NCBI GenBank assembly: GCA_020425085.1
Contig: JAGQRW010000007.1
Location: forward strand, 620,001 to 684,000
DNA from: Paracoccaceae bacterium
GTDB taxonomy: Bacteria; Pseudomonadota; Alphaproteobacteria; Rhodobacterales; Rhodobacteraceae
Length of the DNA stretch: 64,000 nucleotides
Reading direction: 5' to 3'
Part shown: piece after piece, positions 1-8,390 of the stretch
How the letters are laid out: each line of letters begins with the position of its first letter
Position numbering within the stretch: the first letter of the stretch is position 1
The notes under the pieces: model-generated
Seen by the model: only the letters and a program-made list of their open reading frames with translations
The model's database searches: none
Told to the model about the DNA's origin: nothing
Translations under genes and position numbers: made by a program

Positions 1-2
1 TT

Positions 3-146
3 TCATTTGCACCTTGCGGTACGGGTGATAATAAAGTGGATCGAGATAGCGTAGTTCTTTTCGGTATGGAAAACTACAATCTGGGTGGTTTCGAATTTGG
101 CTGCTTAACCATGTTGTCCCACCACGTTGGGATCCAAAACAAATAA
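3..146 (+). CDS. Possible 3' end of an unrecognised gene running in from the left edge
   Basis: A reading frame is open from the window edge to a TAA at 144-146 and would encode the last 47 residues of a protein (it includes the stretch VVLFGMENYNLGGFEFGCL). I do not recognise it. The surrounding DNA is AT-rich and followed by an A-run, unlike the rest of the window. The frame is too short to judge coding potential, so it is only a candidate; chance openness over 140 bases is quite possible. Confidence 0.25.
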   Translation, partial: SFAPCGTGDNKVDRDSVVLFGMENYNLGGFEFGCLTMLSHHVGIQNK

Positions 147-197
147 AAAAATGCTTATTCACTTAATTTTCCAATAGCGTGGAGCCGTATCTGTATA

Positions 198-431
198 TTA
201 GTTAGACGCATCACGAATTGAGACTAGAACACCTTGGGTTTCAAGCCAGCGCAATGCACGTTTTGCATGTATCATATGCTTTTTCTTATCAATAGCCCAT
301 GCCGCTTTCTCTTCTTCCATCGTAGCATCGGGATTGTCGCTGCGCCATTGTTGACGCCAAAAGGCACGAGCGAATTTTCTAAGGGTGTTGGCATCAAGAT
401 CGGTCTCTAATACCTGATCAATATCGGTCAT
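198..431 (-). CDS. Hypothetical protein, 77 aa
   Basis: A 77-residue, charged protein rich in Lys, Arg, Glu and Trp, with no signal peptide or membrane segment. The composition, with a helical middle part around WRQQWRSDNPDATMEEEK, looks like a real small protein, but I recognise no family. Its ATG lies one base after the stop of a second small frame on the same strand, as in a two-gene operon; a weak GAAAG sits upstream as ribosome binding site. It lies in the AT-rich segment beside tRNA-Glu, so it may belong to accessory DNA. Confidence 0.45.
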   Translation of the reverse strand: MTDIDQVLETDLDANTLRKFARAFWRQQWRSDNPDATMEEEKAAWAIDKKKHMIHAKRALRWLETQGVLVSIRDASN

Positions 432-432
432 A

Positions 433-621
433 TTATCGCTTTCGAATTAGTTGGTTATGCAGCCTCCAGGCCGCAAGTTGCCACGTCTCAAAAAGCAAAA
501 TGGCTGCTTCCTGAAGCGTTCTGGCTTGAATATGTGCTAGTCTTTCATGTCCTGCAAGGGCATTTTGCTCTTCAGCACCGATTGCGAGAACCGACGGGCC
601 GCGATTTTTGTAGCATCTCAC
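433..621 (-). CDS. Possible small hypothetical protein, 62 aa
   Basis: A GTG-initiated frame of 62 residues immediately upstream of the 77-aa gene, with one base between its stop and the next ATG. The C-terminal half is a plausible helix (EEQNALAGHERLAHIQARTL). A weak purine-rich GAGAAAG precedes the GTG. No family is recognised. It could also be the tail of a decayed longer gene. Support comes only from the tight arrangement with its neighbour. Confidence 0.3.
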   Translation of the reverse strand: MRCYKNRGPSVLAIGAEEQNALAGHERLAHIQARTLQEAAILLFETWQLAAWRLHNQLIRKR

Positions 622-721
622 GCTTTCTCGCTATACCGGTTACGGCAAGTAAGATAATGCGCTTTGAAATGCCACCGCAATCCAGCAGTCGCAGCAAAAA
701 TCAGCAGTTTCACGAGATTAG

Positions 722-796
722 TGGCAGTCCCTAGGGGAATCGAACCCCTCTTTTCAGGTTGAAAACCTGACGTCCTAACCGATAGACGAAGGGACC
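722..796 (-). tRNA. tRNA-Glu (anticodon TTC)
   Basis: The minus strand folds as a 75-nt tRNA: acceptor stem GGTCCCT/AGGGACT with a G-U first pair, D arm with GGTTAGGAC, anticodon stem TCAGG/CCTGA around the loop TTTTCAA (anticodon TTC, glutamate), T arm GAGGGGTTCGATTCCCCT, discriminator G and an encoded CCA. Its 3' end points toward the AT-rich segment at 1-721, the side on which integrating elements normally insert. Confidence 0.97.
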
Positions 797-872
797 GCAC
801 AGATCGTGGAGGGCCTTGTAGTGGCTGGGGGCCTATGGTGCAAGTGGATTTTTGCCACTTTTGGCTGAATTT

Positions 873-2621
873 TCAGCCGGCGCGAACAGCGTCCTCAAGC
901 CTGAGTTTCGGCTTTTTTCGCCCGCCCCAGGTGTCGATTTCCAATCGCCCCGCAACGTGGAATATAGCGCCGTCATGCTGTTCCAGCAACGGCCCGAGCG
1001 CAGAATCAAAGGCGCGAAAGGCGATGGCGTCGATCTTGTCACCGGCGCCGTCGCGAAAGGTCAGGCGCAAATGATTGTCGCCGGCACGCTTGGCGAATGC
1101 CACCCGCACCGATGGCAGCACAAATCGCGGTGCCGCAGCACCGGCGCCGAACGGGCCTGCCTGTTCCAGCAACTGGATCAGTTCAATATTGGCGGCGCGA
1201 ACCGTCAGCAGGCCGTCAACGCGAAGGTCGCCCGGTCCCAGCCGCCCGGCACCCTGCGCCGCCAGCAATTCGCCAAGCCGCGCCATTGCCGGTTCAAGTT
1301 GTGCGCGCTCAAGGCTCAGGCCGGCCGCCATTCGGTGGCCGCCGCCCCGCCCCAACAGCCCTTCGGCGGTCAGCCGGGCGATGGCCGATCCCAGATCGAC
1401 GCCGCTGACCGAGCGTCCGGAACCCTTGCCCTCATCGCCGTCAAAGCCGATCACAACGGCCGGGCGGTTGGCCGCCTCTTTCAGTCTTGCGGCGACGATG
1501 CCGACCACGCCGGGGTGCCAGCCGTCACCGGCGGCCCAGACCAGCGGCGCCTCAAAGCCGCGCGCCTCTGCCTGTTCCATGGCTTTCAGGCGCACCTGTT
1601 CCTCGATCTCGCGGCGCTCGGTGTTCAGCTGGTCCAGTCGTTCGGCCAGCGCCCCTGCAAGATCGGCGTCATTGGTGGATAACAGCCGTGCGCCAAGATC
1701 GGCCTTGCCGATGCGCCCGCCCGCATTGACCCTTGGGCCAAGCAGGAAACCCAGATGATAGGCCGATGGCGCGCTGTCCAGCCGGGCGATATCGGCAAGC
1801 GCCGTCAGCCCGACACGGCGCCTTTGACCCATCACCTTCAAACCTTGGGTCACGAAGGCGCGGTTGAGGTCGATCAGCGGTGCCACATCCGCCACCGTCG
1901 CCAGCGCCACGAGGTCAAGATACGACATGAGGTCGGGGCCACTTTGCCCGGCCTCGCGCAGGTTGCGGTTCACCGCCACCAGCAGCATGAACACCACCCC
2001 GGCGGCACAGAGATAGCCAAGATCGCCGGTTTCATCCTGTCGGTTCGGGTTCACCACCGCCAGCGCCGGCGGCAGGGTTTCCCCGCCCTGATGGTGGTCT
2101 AGCACGATCACATCGGCGGGTTTTGCCGCCGCGATCGGGCCATGAGAAAGCGTGCCGCAATCAACACAGACGATCAGGCTGTGGGCGCGGGCAAGTTGGC
2201 GCATGGCGGCATCGTTCGGCCCGTACCCCTCGTCGATGCGGTCGGGAATATAAAGCGTCGCTTCAATCCCCATTTCGCGCAGCCAGATCAGAAGCTGGGC
2301 GGCGCTGGCGGCACCATCGACATCGTAATCGGCAAAGATGGCGATGTTTTCGCGCGCCGTTACCGCCCTGTGGAACCGTGCCGCTGCCTTGTCCATGTCC
2401 TTCATCCGTGACGGATCAGGCATCAGGTCGCGCAAGGCGGGCGCAAGAAAGCTGGCGATGCCCGACTTGTCTACACCGCGGCGTGCCAGAACCTGGCATA
2501 GCGGCAGCGGCAGGTCACTGGCCTGCGCCAGCGCTTCGGCGATGCGGTCAAGTTCGGCATCCGGGCCAATCCAGCGCCGTCCGAGGGCGGAGGTTTCTAT
2601 GCCAAGAAACGCGTTGCTCAT
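873..2621 (-). CDS. recJ: Single-stranded-DNA-specific exonuclease RecJ
   Basis: A 582-residue protein matching the RecJ family in length and order: DHH phosphoesterase domain with DYDVDG at residues 98-103, CVDCGT at 152-157 and DHH at 175-177 (metal-binding motifs), then a DHHA1 domain with GRGGGHRMAAG, and a C-terminal OB-like part. RecJ degrades single-stranded DNA 5' to 3' in the cytoplasm during RecF-pathway recombination, base excision and mismatch repair. It starts 24 bases after hom on the same strand and is probably co-transcribed with it. A short hairpin spans its stop codon (about 863-878), and a second one lies at 842-860; neither has a clear U-run. Confidence 0.95.
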   Translation of the reverse strand: MSNAFLGIETSALGRRWIGPDAELDRIAEALAQASDLPLPLCQVLARRGVDKSGIASFLAPALRDLMPDPSRMKDMDKAAARFHRAVTARENIAIFADYDVDGAASAAQLLIWLREMGIEATLYIPDRIDEGYGPNDAAMRQLARAHSLIVCVDCGTLSHGPIAAAKPADVIVLDHHQGGETLPPALAVVNPNRQDETGDLGYLCAAGVVFMLLVAVNRNLREAGQSGPDLMSYLDLVALATVADVAPLIDLNRAFVTQGLKVMGQRRRVGLTALADIARLDSAPSAYHLGFLLGPRVNAGGRIGKADLGARLLSTNDADLAGALAERLDQLNTERREIEEQVRLKAMEQAEARGFEAPLVWAAGDGWHPGVVGIVAARLKEAANRPAVVIGFDGDEGKGSGRSVSGVDLGSAIARLTAEGLLGRGGGHRMAAGLSLERAQLEPAMARLGELLAAQGAGRLGPGDLRVDGLLTVRAANIELIQLLEQAGPFGAGAAAPRFVLPSVRVAFAKRAGDNHLRLTFRDGAGDKIDAIAFRAFDSALGPLLEQHDGAIFHVAGRLEIDTWGGRKKPKLRLEDAVRAG

Positions 2622-2645
2622 GCCTGGGGTTTTCCGGGCATATGG

Positions 2646-3932
2646 CTAGACATCCTCGATGCGTATCGCCACCGGTTCATCCAGAATGACGCCGGTGCCG
2701 GCCATGCCTTCGATTGCGAAATCCAGTTCGGCGCGGGTGGTCTTGTGGGTGACGATGATCACCGGTGCCGCGGTATCCTTGTGGGCGTATTGGCGCATGC
2801 GGTTGATCGACACCCCGGCATCGCCAAGCGCGCCGGTGATCTTGTGCAATGCCCCCGGCGCATCCTTGAGGCTCAGCCGCAGATAGAACGCCGCCGGGGC
2901 CGATGCCTGGGCGGGCTGGATGTCTTCCAGCGTCGATGCAGGTTGACCAAAGGTCGGCAGGCGAAAACCGCGGGCAATGCCGATCACATCGCCCATCACC
3001 GCCGAGGCGGTCGGCCCGGCACCGGCACCGGCGCCGCGCAGCACGATCTGGCCGCAGGAATCGCCCTCAATCACCACCATGTTCATGGCGTTTTCCAACT
3101 GGCCAAGCGGTGAATTCGCCGGCACGAGGCAAGGCTGCATGCGCTGTTCCAGCCCGCGACCGGTCAGTTGTGCCACCCCCAGAAGCTTGATCCTGAAACC
3201 CATGTCGGCGGCTTGTTCGATATCGGTAATGGAAATCCGCTCGATGCCTTCCAGTTCGACACCGGCGAAATTCACCCTTGCGCCAAAGGCGATGGCTGAC
3301 AGCAGCGCCAGTTTGTGACCGGCGTCAATACCGCCGACATCCAGTGTCGGGTCCGCCTCGAGATAGCCGAGTTTCCGGGCGTCGGCGAACACGGTTTCAT
3401 AGGGCACATGGTCGGTTTCCATGCGCGTCAGGATATAGTTGCAGGTGCCGTTCATCACCCCCATGACCCGCTTGATGCGATTGGCTGCCAGACTTTCGCT
3501 GAGGGCCTTGATCACCGGGATGCCACCGGCCACCGCTGCCTCGAAACTCAACGCCACATCGGCGGCTTCGGCGGCCTCGGCCAGGGGCTGGCCATAGTGC
3601 GCCAGCATGGCTTTATTGGCCGTCACCACATGTTTTTTCGCCGCAATGGCCGCCTCGACCGAAGCTTTGGCCGGGCCGTCATCGCCGCCGATCAGTTCGA
3701 CGAAAACGTCGATATCGTCGCGTTGAGCCAGTTTTACCGGGTCATCTTCCCAGTGATAGGCACCAAGGTCGATGCCGCGATCCTTGCTGCGGTCCTTGGC
3801 TGAAACGGCGGTGATTTCAATGCCTCGTCCGGCGCGCGCCATCAGCAGGTCGGCGTGTGACTGCACGATTTTGACGACGCCGGCACCCACGGTTCCGAGG
3901 CCAGCCAGTCCAAGGCGCAGAGGATGGGTCAT
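2646..3932 (-). CDS. hom: Homoserine dehydrogenase
   Basis: A 428-residue protein that reduces aspartate semialdehyde to homoserine with NAD(P)H, the branch step toward threonine, methionine and isoleucine. The N-terminal Rossmann fold has GLGTVG at residues 11-16; the catalytic domain carries NGTCNYILTRM and the dimer and substrate regions typical of the family (GYLEADPTLDVGGIDAGHK). A C-terminal ACT domain begins near residue 350 (LRLSLKDAPGALHKITGAL), suggesting feedback control by an amino acid, usually threonine. recJ follows 24 bases downstream. In relatives I recall glpX between the two; it is absent here. Confidence 0.96.
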   Translation of the reverse strand: MTHPLRLGLAGLGTVGAGVVKIVQSHADLLMARAGRGIEITAVSAKDRSKDRGIDLGAYHWEDDPVKLAQRDDIDVFVELIGGDDGPAKASVEAAIAAKKHVVTANKAMLAHYGQPLAEAAEAADVALSFEAAVAGGIPVIKALSESLAANRIKRVMGVMNGTCNYILTRMETDHVPYETVFADARKLGYLEADPTLDVGGIDAGHKLALLSAIAFGARVNFAGVELEGIERISITDIEQAADMGFRIKLLGVAQLTGRGLEQRMQPCLVPANSPLGQLENAMNMVVIEGDSCGQIVLRGAGAGAGPTASAVMGDVIGIARGFRLPTFGQPASTLEDIQPAQASAPAAFYLRLSLKDAPGALHKITGALGDAGVSINRMRQYAHKDTAAPVIIVTHKTTRAELDFAIEGMAGTGVILDEPVAIRIEDV

Positions 3933-4011
3933 GGTGGTGGCTCCGGTAGGGGAATAAGGTTTGCGGTTCTGTTAGCGGGAAATCCGCAATGGTGCAATGT
4001 CGGGTTCCTGG

Positions 4012-4314
4012 TCAGGTTCTGCGTTCGGTGCCTTTGGGCTGGATGCTCAGGCGTTGCTGCACCTCGCCAACTGGTCCCTTCAGCATCTGTGCGCGGCGTT
4101 TCAGGGCGTGGATACGCCCTTCCATCGTGCTGATCTCGGCCTCACCGCGTTTGAAATCGCTGACATTGCCGCCCAGAATCTGCCCGATCGGCAGAAATCC
4201 GGGCCAGGCGGCATTGCGGTTCTCAGCCTCGGGTTCCGGCAGATCGCGGGCGGAACAGCCGATCAGAACCAGCGCCAGCAGGCCAAGAGCGATGAGGGAG
4301 GGGCGGTTCGGCAT
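4012..4314 (-). CDS. Small predicted lipoprotein, 100 aa
   Basis: Taking the ATG at 4314 gives a 100-residue protein with a short positive N-terminus, a hydrophobic stretch (SLIALGLLALVLIGC) and a lipobox LIGC, with the lipid-modified Cys near residue 20. The rest is polar: an NRNAAWPGFLPIGQIL segment followed by a charged helix (KRGEAEISTMEGRIHALKRRA). I infer a periplasmic lipoprotein of unknown function. The frame is open further upstream, but an earlier start would bury the signal peptide. It is divergent from the TetR gene and 79 bases upstream of hom on the same strand. Confidence 0.7.
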   Translation of the reverse strand: MPNRPSLIALGLLALVLIGCSARDLPEPEAENRNAAWPGFLPIGQILGGNVSDFKRGEAEISTMEGRIHALKRRAQMLKGPVGEVQQRLSIQPKGTERRT

Positions 4315-4445
4315 CAGGCGGGCAATCCGGGCAGCATCCGGCGGCGATGGCCGGACAGTTCGTGCGACCTTAAACCGGCCGAGGATGGCTTGCCAAGGCG
4401 GCAAGTTCGCCAAACTGTTCCTTGCCTGCCGCGCTTTTTGGCTGG

Positions 4446-4465
4446 AAATGAACATACGTTCATTT
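4446..4465. promoter_or_regulatory. Inverted repeat, likely TetR operator
   Basis: Perfect 8-bp arms AAATGAAC and GTTCATTT around ATAC. It lies in the divergent gap between the small lipoprotein gene and the TetR gene, 37 bases upstream of the TetR start. Size and position fit autoregulation by the adjacent TetR-family protein. Confidence 0.6.
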
Positions 4466-4502
4466 ATGCTGATGCAACCAGATGGCGGCAGCAGGGCAGG
4501 GA

Positions 4503-5090
4503 ATGGCGCGAAAAACCGGATCACGCTCGGAAATCACCGGCCCCAGGGTTCAGGCGGCGGCCTTGCACCTGTTTGCCGCCGAAGGCTATGCCGCCGTTTC
4601 CATGCGCCGGATCGCGCAGGAGGTCGGGGTGCAGGCGGGTGCGCTTTACCTATACACCTCGGACAAGCAAAGCCTGCTTTACGATCTGATGCAGTCACAT
4701 ATGACCGAACTGCTGGAGGCCTGGCGACAGGTGGCGGCGGTTGGCTCGCCGCTGGAACGTCTTCGCGCCTTTAACCGGTTTCACATCTTTCACCACCTCG
4801 ACCGCCCCGAGGCGGTGTTCGTCGCCTATATGGAACTGCGCAACCTCAGTCCTGAAAATTTCACCCGAATCGAGGCGTTGCGGGGTCGCTATGAGGCCGA
4901 ACTGGAATCAATCCTGAAGGCCGGACAACAGGCGGGGCAGTTCGACATTCCCGACACCAAACTGGCGACCATGGCGCTGATCGCCATGCTGACCGGTGTG
5001 AATACCTGGTTTCGCCAGGGCGGACGGCTCAGCCGTGAGCGGGTTGAGGCGATTTACTGGGACATGGTGCGAAAAGCTGTCGGTGCCTGA
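4503..5090 (+). CDS. TetR/AcrR-family transcriptional regulator
   Basis: A 195-residue TetR-type regulator. The N-terminal helix-turn-helix is clear (AALHLFAAEGYAAVSMRRIA followed by QEVGVQAGALYLYTSDKQSL); the C-terminal ligand-binding half matches no named subfamily I can specify. The ATG at 4503 (MARKTGS) is chosen over one seven codons earlier because the family usually starts just before the first helix. An 8+4+8 inverted repeat upstream is a likely operator shared with the divergent lipoprotein gene. The ligand is unknown. It converges on glyA through a palindromic hairpin. Confidence 0.9.
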   Translation: MARKTGSRSEITGPRVQAAALHLFAAEGYAAVSMRRIAQEVGVQAGALYLYTSDKQSLLYDLMQSHMTELLEAWRQVAAVGSPLERLRAFNRFHIFHHLDRPEAVFVAYMELRNLSPENFTRIEALRGRYEAELESILKAGQQAGQFDIPDTKLATMALIAMLTGVNTWFRQGGRLSRERVEAIYWDMVRKAVGA

Positions 5091-5098
5091 GGCGGTGG

Positions 5099-5121
5099 TT
5101 TGCCCGGCATTGCCGGGCAAA
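5099..5121. terminator. Bidirectional hairpin between the convergent TetR gene and glyA
   Basis: Stem TTTGCCCGG/CCGGGCAAA with loop CATTG, directly between the two stop codons. There is no strong U-run on either strand, so termination is inferred from position and symmetry. Confidence 0.5.
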
Positions 5122-5126
5122 GCTTG

Positions 5127-6422
5127 CTATAGCGTCGGATAGATCGGAAAACGCGCGCAAAGATCGGCGACTTTGGCCTTGACCGCCGCCTCGGCCGCGC
5201 CATTGCCGCCCTCACCATTTGCCGCCAGCCCGTCCACCACCTCGGCGATCAGATCGCCGATCAGGCGAAACTCGGCCTCGGCAAAACCGCGCGTTGTACC
5301 GGCCGGCGTGCCAAGCCGGATGCCCGAGGTGACAAAGGGTTTTTCCGGGTCAAACGGCACACCGTTCTTGTTGGTGGTGATGCGGGCGCGTCCCAGTGCT
5401 GCCTCGGTCGCCTTGCCGGTCACGCCCTTGGGCCTGAGATCGGCCAGCATCAGGTGGTTGTCGGTGCCGCCGGAAACGATGTCGATGCCGTTCTTCATCA
5501 ACTGATCCGCAAGCGCGCGGGCATTGGCGACCACAGCGGCGGCATAGGCCCTGAATTCTGGCCGCAGTGCCTCGCCGAAGGCCACCGCCTTGGCGGCGAT
5601 CACATGCATCAAGGGGCCGCCCTGAAGGCCGGGGAACACTGCCGAATTCACCTTTTTGGCAATGTCTTCGTGGTTGGTCAGGATCATGCCACCGCGCGGG
5701 CCGCGCAGGGATTTATGGGTGGTGGTGGTGACCACATGCGCATGCGGCAAGGGCGACGGGTGCTGCCCGCCCGCCACCAGACCGGCGATATGCGCCATGT
5801 CCACCATCAGATAGGCACCGACCTCATCGGCGATGGCACGAAACGCTGCCCAGTCCCAGATGCGCGAATAGGCGGTTCCGCCAGCCACAATCAGCCTCGG
5901 CCGGGTGGCGACAGCGCGGGCGTGAACCTCTTCCATATCCAATAGCTGATCCTGCTGACGCACGCCGTAGGAAACCACGTTGAACCATTTCCCCGACATG
6001 TTGACCGGCGAGCCATGGGTCAGGTGACCGCCGGAATTCAGGTCAAGCCCCATGAAGGTATCGCCGGGTTTCAGCAGCGCCAGAAACACCGCCTGGTTCA
6101 TCTGGCTGCCGGAATTCGGTTGTACATTGGCGAAGTTGCAGTCAAACAACTGCCGTGCGCGTTCGATCGCCAGGTTTTCCGCCACATCCACGAACTGACA
6201 GCCGCCATAATACCGCTTGCCGGGATAGCCTTCGGCATATTTGTTGGTCATCACCGAGCCTTGCGCCTGCATCACCGCCAACGAGGCGATGTTTTCCGAG
6301 GCGATCAGTTCGATTTCGTCGCGCTGGCGGCCAAGTTCGCCGGTGATGGCACCGAAAATCTCGGGGTCGCGGCTGGAAATGTCTTCGGTGAAAAAGCCTT
6401 TGTCGCGGATCAAGGCGGTCAT
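5127..6422 (-). CDS. glyA: Serine hydroxymethyltransferase
   Basis: A 431-residue PLP enzyme interconverting serine and glycine with tetrahydrofolate, the main source of one-carbon units. Recognisable family segments are [10 protein letters not shown] near the N-terminus, [18 protein letters not shown], and the PLP lysine in [16 protein letters not shown]. The ATG at 6422 is preceded by AGGAG at proper spacing; the longer open frame upstream is not family sequence. It is divergent from nadK. No glycine riboswitch is visible in the shared 214-base gap. Confidence 0.97.
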   Translation of the reverse strand: MTALIRDKGFFTEDISSRDPEIFGAITGELGRQRDEIELIASENIASLAVMQAQGSVMTNKYAEGYPGKRYYGGCQFVDVAENLAIERARQLFDCNFANVQPNSGSQMNQAVFLALLKPGDTFMGLDLNSGGHLTHGSPVNMSGKWFNVVSYGVRQQDQLLDMEEVHARAVATRPRLIVAGGTAYSRIWDWAAFRAIADEVGAYLMVDMAHIAGLVAGGQHPSPLPHAHVVTTTTHKSLRGPRGGMILTNHEDIAKKVNSAVFPGLQGGPLMHVIAAKAVAFGEALRPEFRAYAAAVVANARALADQLMKNGIDIVSGGTDNHLMLADLRPKGVTGKATEAALGRARITTNKNGVPFDPEKPFVTSGIRLGTPAGTTRGFAEAEFRLIGDLIAEVVDGLAANGEGGNGAAEAAVKAKVADLCARFPIYPTL

Positions 6423-6636
6423 TTGGTTTCTCCTGACGTGGATTGACAAGCTGCAAGCGGTCTTTAGCCGATGCCGGCACCTGCCGGAACCACAAATGCG
6501 ACGATGGCGGCAATTTGTGCGGCAGATGGCACCGCTTGTCCGGAACCGGCGGTGAAAGCGGGCAGATGGCCAGTTTACGCTTGAACCCATGACCTCTAGC
6601 GGCAAGATTGGGCGGGATCAAACTGGGGCAGGGCCG

Positions 6637-7410
6637 ATGTCGCCGACGCTGAAACGAAAAATCTGTTTTCTGGCCAATGATTCGGACATGGCCGAGGCGG
6701 CAGCGGTGGCGTTGCGTGCCCGATATGGCAACGTCGATGCACATGAGGCCGAGGTGATCGTGGCGCTCGGGGGTGACGGATTCATGCTGTCCACCCTGTT
6801 TTCCACCCAGGAACTTGATGTGCCGGTCTATGGCATGAACCGTGGCACGGTCGGTTTCCTGATGAATGAATATTCCGACGACGACCTGACGGAACGGCTC
6901 GATAGCGCCGAGGAGGCGGTGCTGAACCCGCTTCGGATGCGTGCCGAATGCGCCGACGGTTCGGTTCTGGATGCGCTGGCGATCAACGAGGTGTCGCTAT
7001 ACCGGGTAGGCCCGCAGGCGGCCAAGCTGAAAATCTCGATCGACGGGCGGGTGCGAATGCCGGAACTGGTCTGCGACGGTGCGCTGGTGGCAACCCCGGC
7101 CGGATCCACCGCCTATAACTATTCGGCACACGGCCCTATCCTGCCAATCGGTGCCGAGGTGCTGGCGCTGACACCGGTGGCGGCATTCCGGCCGCGTCGC
7201 TGGCGCGGCGCGTTGCTGGCAAAAACCGCCCGGGTGCGATTTGACGTGCAGGAGGCCGACAAACGCCCGGTTTCCGCCGTGGCCGACAGCCGCGAGGCCA
7301 GCAACGTCTTGTCGGTCGAAATCAACAGCGAACCTGAAATCCGCCACCGCATACTGTTTGATCCCGGCCATGGGCTGGAGGAGCGCCTGATCCGCGAACA
7401 GTTCGTCTAG
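6637..7410 (+). CDS. nadK: NAD kinase
   Basis: A 257-residue cytoplasmic enzyme that phosphorylates NAD to NADP. The family motif GGDG is in [15 protein letters not shown] near residue 50; the NE/D-type motif follows in [12 protein letters not shown], and [19 protein letters not shown] is the conserved substrate-binding segment. The start at 6637 ([15 protein letters not shown]) fits alphaproteobacterial NadK and follows a GGGGCAGGG stretch. It is transcribed away from glyA and converges on the FkbM-type gene 18 bases away. Confidence 0.95.
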   Translation: MSPTLKRKICFLANDSDMAEAAAVALRARYGNVDAHEAEVIVALGGDGFMLSTLFSTQELDVPVYGMNRGTVGFLMNEYSDDDLTERLDSAEEAVLNPLRMRAECADGSVLDALAINEVSLYRVGPQAAKLKISIDGRVRMPELVCDGALVATPAGSTAYNYSAHGPILPIGAEVLALTPVAAFRPRRWRGALLAKTARVRFDVQEADKRPVSAVADSREASNVLSVEINSEPEIRHRILFDPGHGLEERLIREQFV

Positions 7411-7428
7411 CGGCGGTATCAGGTGCGG

Positions 7429-8169
7429 TCAGGCTTGCCGTACCGATTGGTGGGCATACAGGCGATCGGTGCCGAGATGCAGCACCAGATCATAGCCAAG
7501 CCTGCGCAACAACCCGTCGGTTTTGGCCGAACCCGGCGCATCGACAAACAGATGATCGCGCATTTCCAGAAAGATCACCTTTGGCCGCATTTCGCCCATG
7601 CTTTGCAGCGCCGAAAACTCAGCACCCTCGATATCCATATGCAGGAAATCCACGCCGTCGATCGCCTTGTCGGTGCAAAGGCTGTCCAGCCGCTGCCCCT
7701 TGATGCTTTGCGGTTTCGCCACCTGGCTGACGAAAGGGAATTTCTTCTTGTAGCGATCGGAATGCCGGAAGATCGAGCCCTGGGCATGCGCCTCGCCCTC
7801 GACGGTTGAGGGATACCAGTCAACCGGCCCGTCCACCTCGGCCACCGCGAGGTTGATCAGTTCGACGCCGGAATCCGCCAGGTTGCGTAGGGCGACGGCG
7901 AAGCGATCCGGGTCCGCCTCGACCGAAAGCACCCGGCAATCCGGGAACGCGCGGGCCAGTCTCAGGCTGTCACCGCCATCAAAACTGCCAAGTTCAAGGA
8001 TCACCCCTGGCGTGATGCCAAGTTCGCCCAGCCAGGCCGGATTGAAAGTGGAATGCGCCAGATCGACCTTTTCGCCGTTCAGCCGGGTTTCGATGCTTCC
8101 CTCGACCAGCGGCGACGACGACAGGCCGAAGCGGCGGCGCCTGAGGATGTTCAACAGTCTTTGCAGCAC
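7429..8169 (-). CDS. FkbM-family methyltransferase
   Basis: A 246-residue SAM-dependent methyltransferase. Motif I is GVILELGSFDGGDSLRLA, followed by the acidic end of strand beta2 (VLSVEADPDRF); the FkbM hallmark is VDFLHMDIEGAEFSALQSM, then PKVIFLEMRDH. FkbM-type enzymes O-methylate hydroxyls in sugars or secondary metabolites; the substrate here is unknown. No signal peptide. It is divergent from a second methyltransferase gene 221 bases away, so the two may modify the same surface glycan, an inference from position only. Confidence 0.88.
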   Translation of the reverse strand: MLQRLLNILRRRRFGLSSSPLVEGSIETRLNGEKVDLAHSTFNPAWLGELGITPGVILELGSFDGGDSLRLARAFPDCRVLSVEADPDRFAVALRNLADSGVELINLAVAEVDGPVDWYPSTVEGEAHAQGSIFRHSDRYKKKFPFVSQVAKPQSIKGQRLDSLCTDKAIDGVDFLHMDIEGAEFSALQSMGEMRPKVIFLEMRDHLFVDAPGSAKTDGLLRRLGYDLVLHLGTDRLYAHQSVRQA

Positions 8170-8390
8170 CTTCTACCCCCGGCCGGTTTTGCCATCGTTC
8201 CCGCCCGCTGATATTGCATTCACCGCGCCGCGGCAAGCACTTGCGGCAGGCGTCCGCCGCCTGCTATGGCAGAAGCGGCAAAGGGGCGGCGCGGTTTTTG
8301 GCGCGACCGGCCCTGCCGGGGCGCCTTGTCGCCACGAGTTTCACAAGGGCGCGCTGCAGACGCCCGAACCGGATAGAGGAGCAGGCAGAC

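Noticed and set aside
618-800. 60-codon frame across tRNA-Glu
   Set aside because: It reads through the whole tRNA gene and cannot be a separate protein gene.
842-878. Intrinsic terminator for recJ
   Set aside because: Two short hairpins lie here (one across the stop codon), but neither has a U-run on the minus strand, so I do not list them as a terminator.
6423-6636. Glycine riboswitch upstream of glyA
   Set aside because: No tandem aptamer-like conserved blocks are visible in the divergent gap, which shows only an ordinary ribosome binding site.
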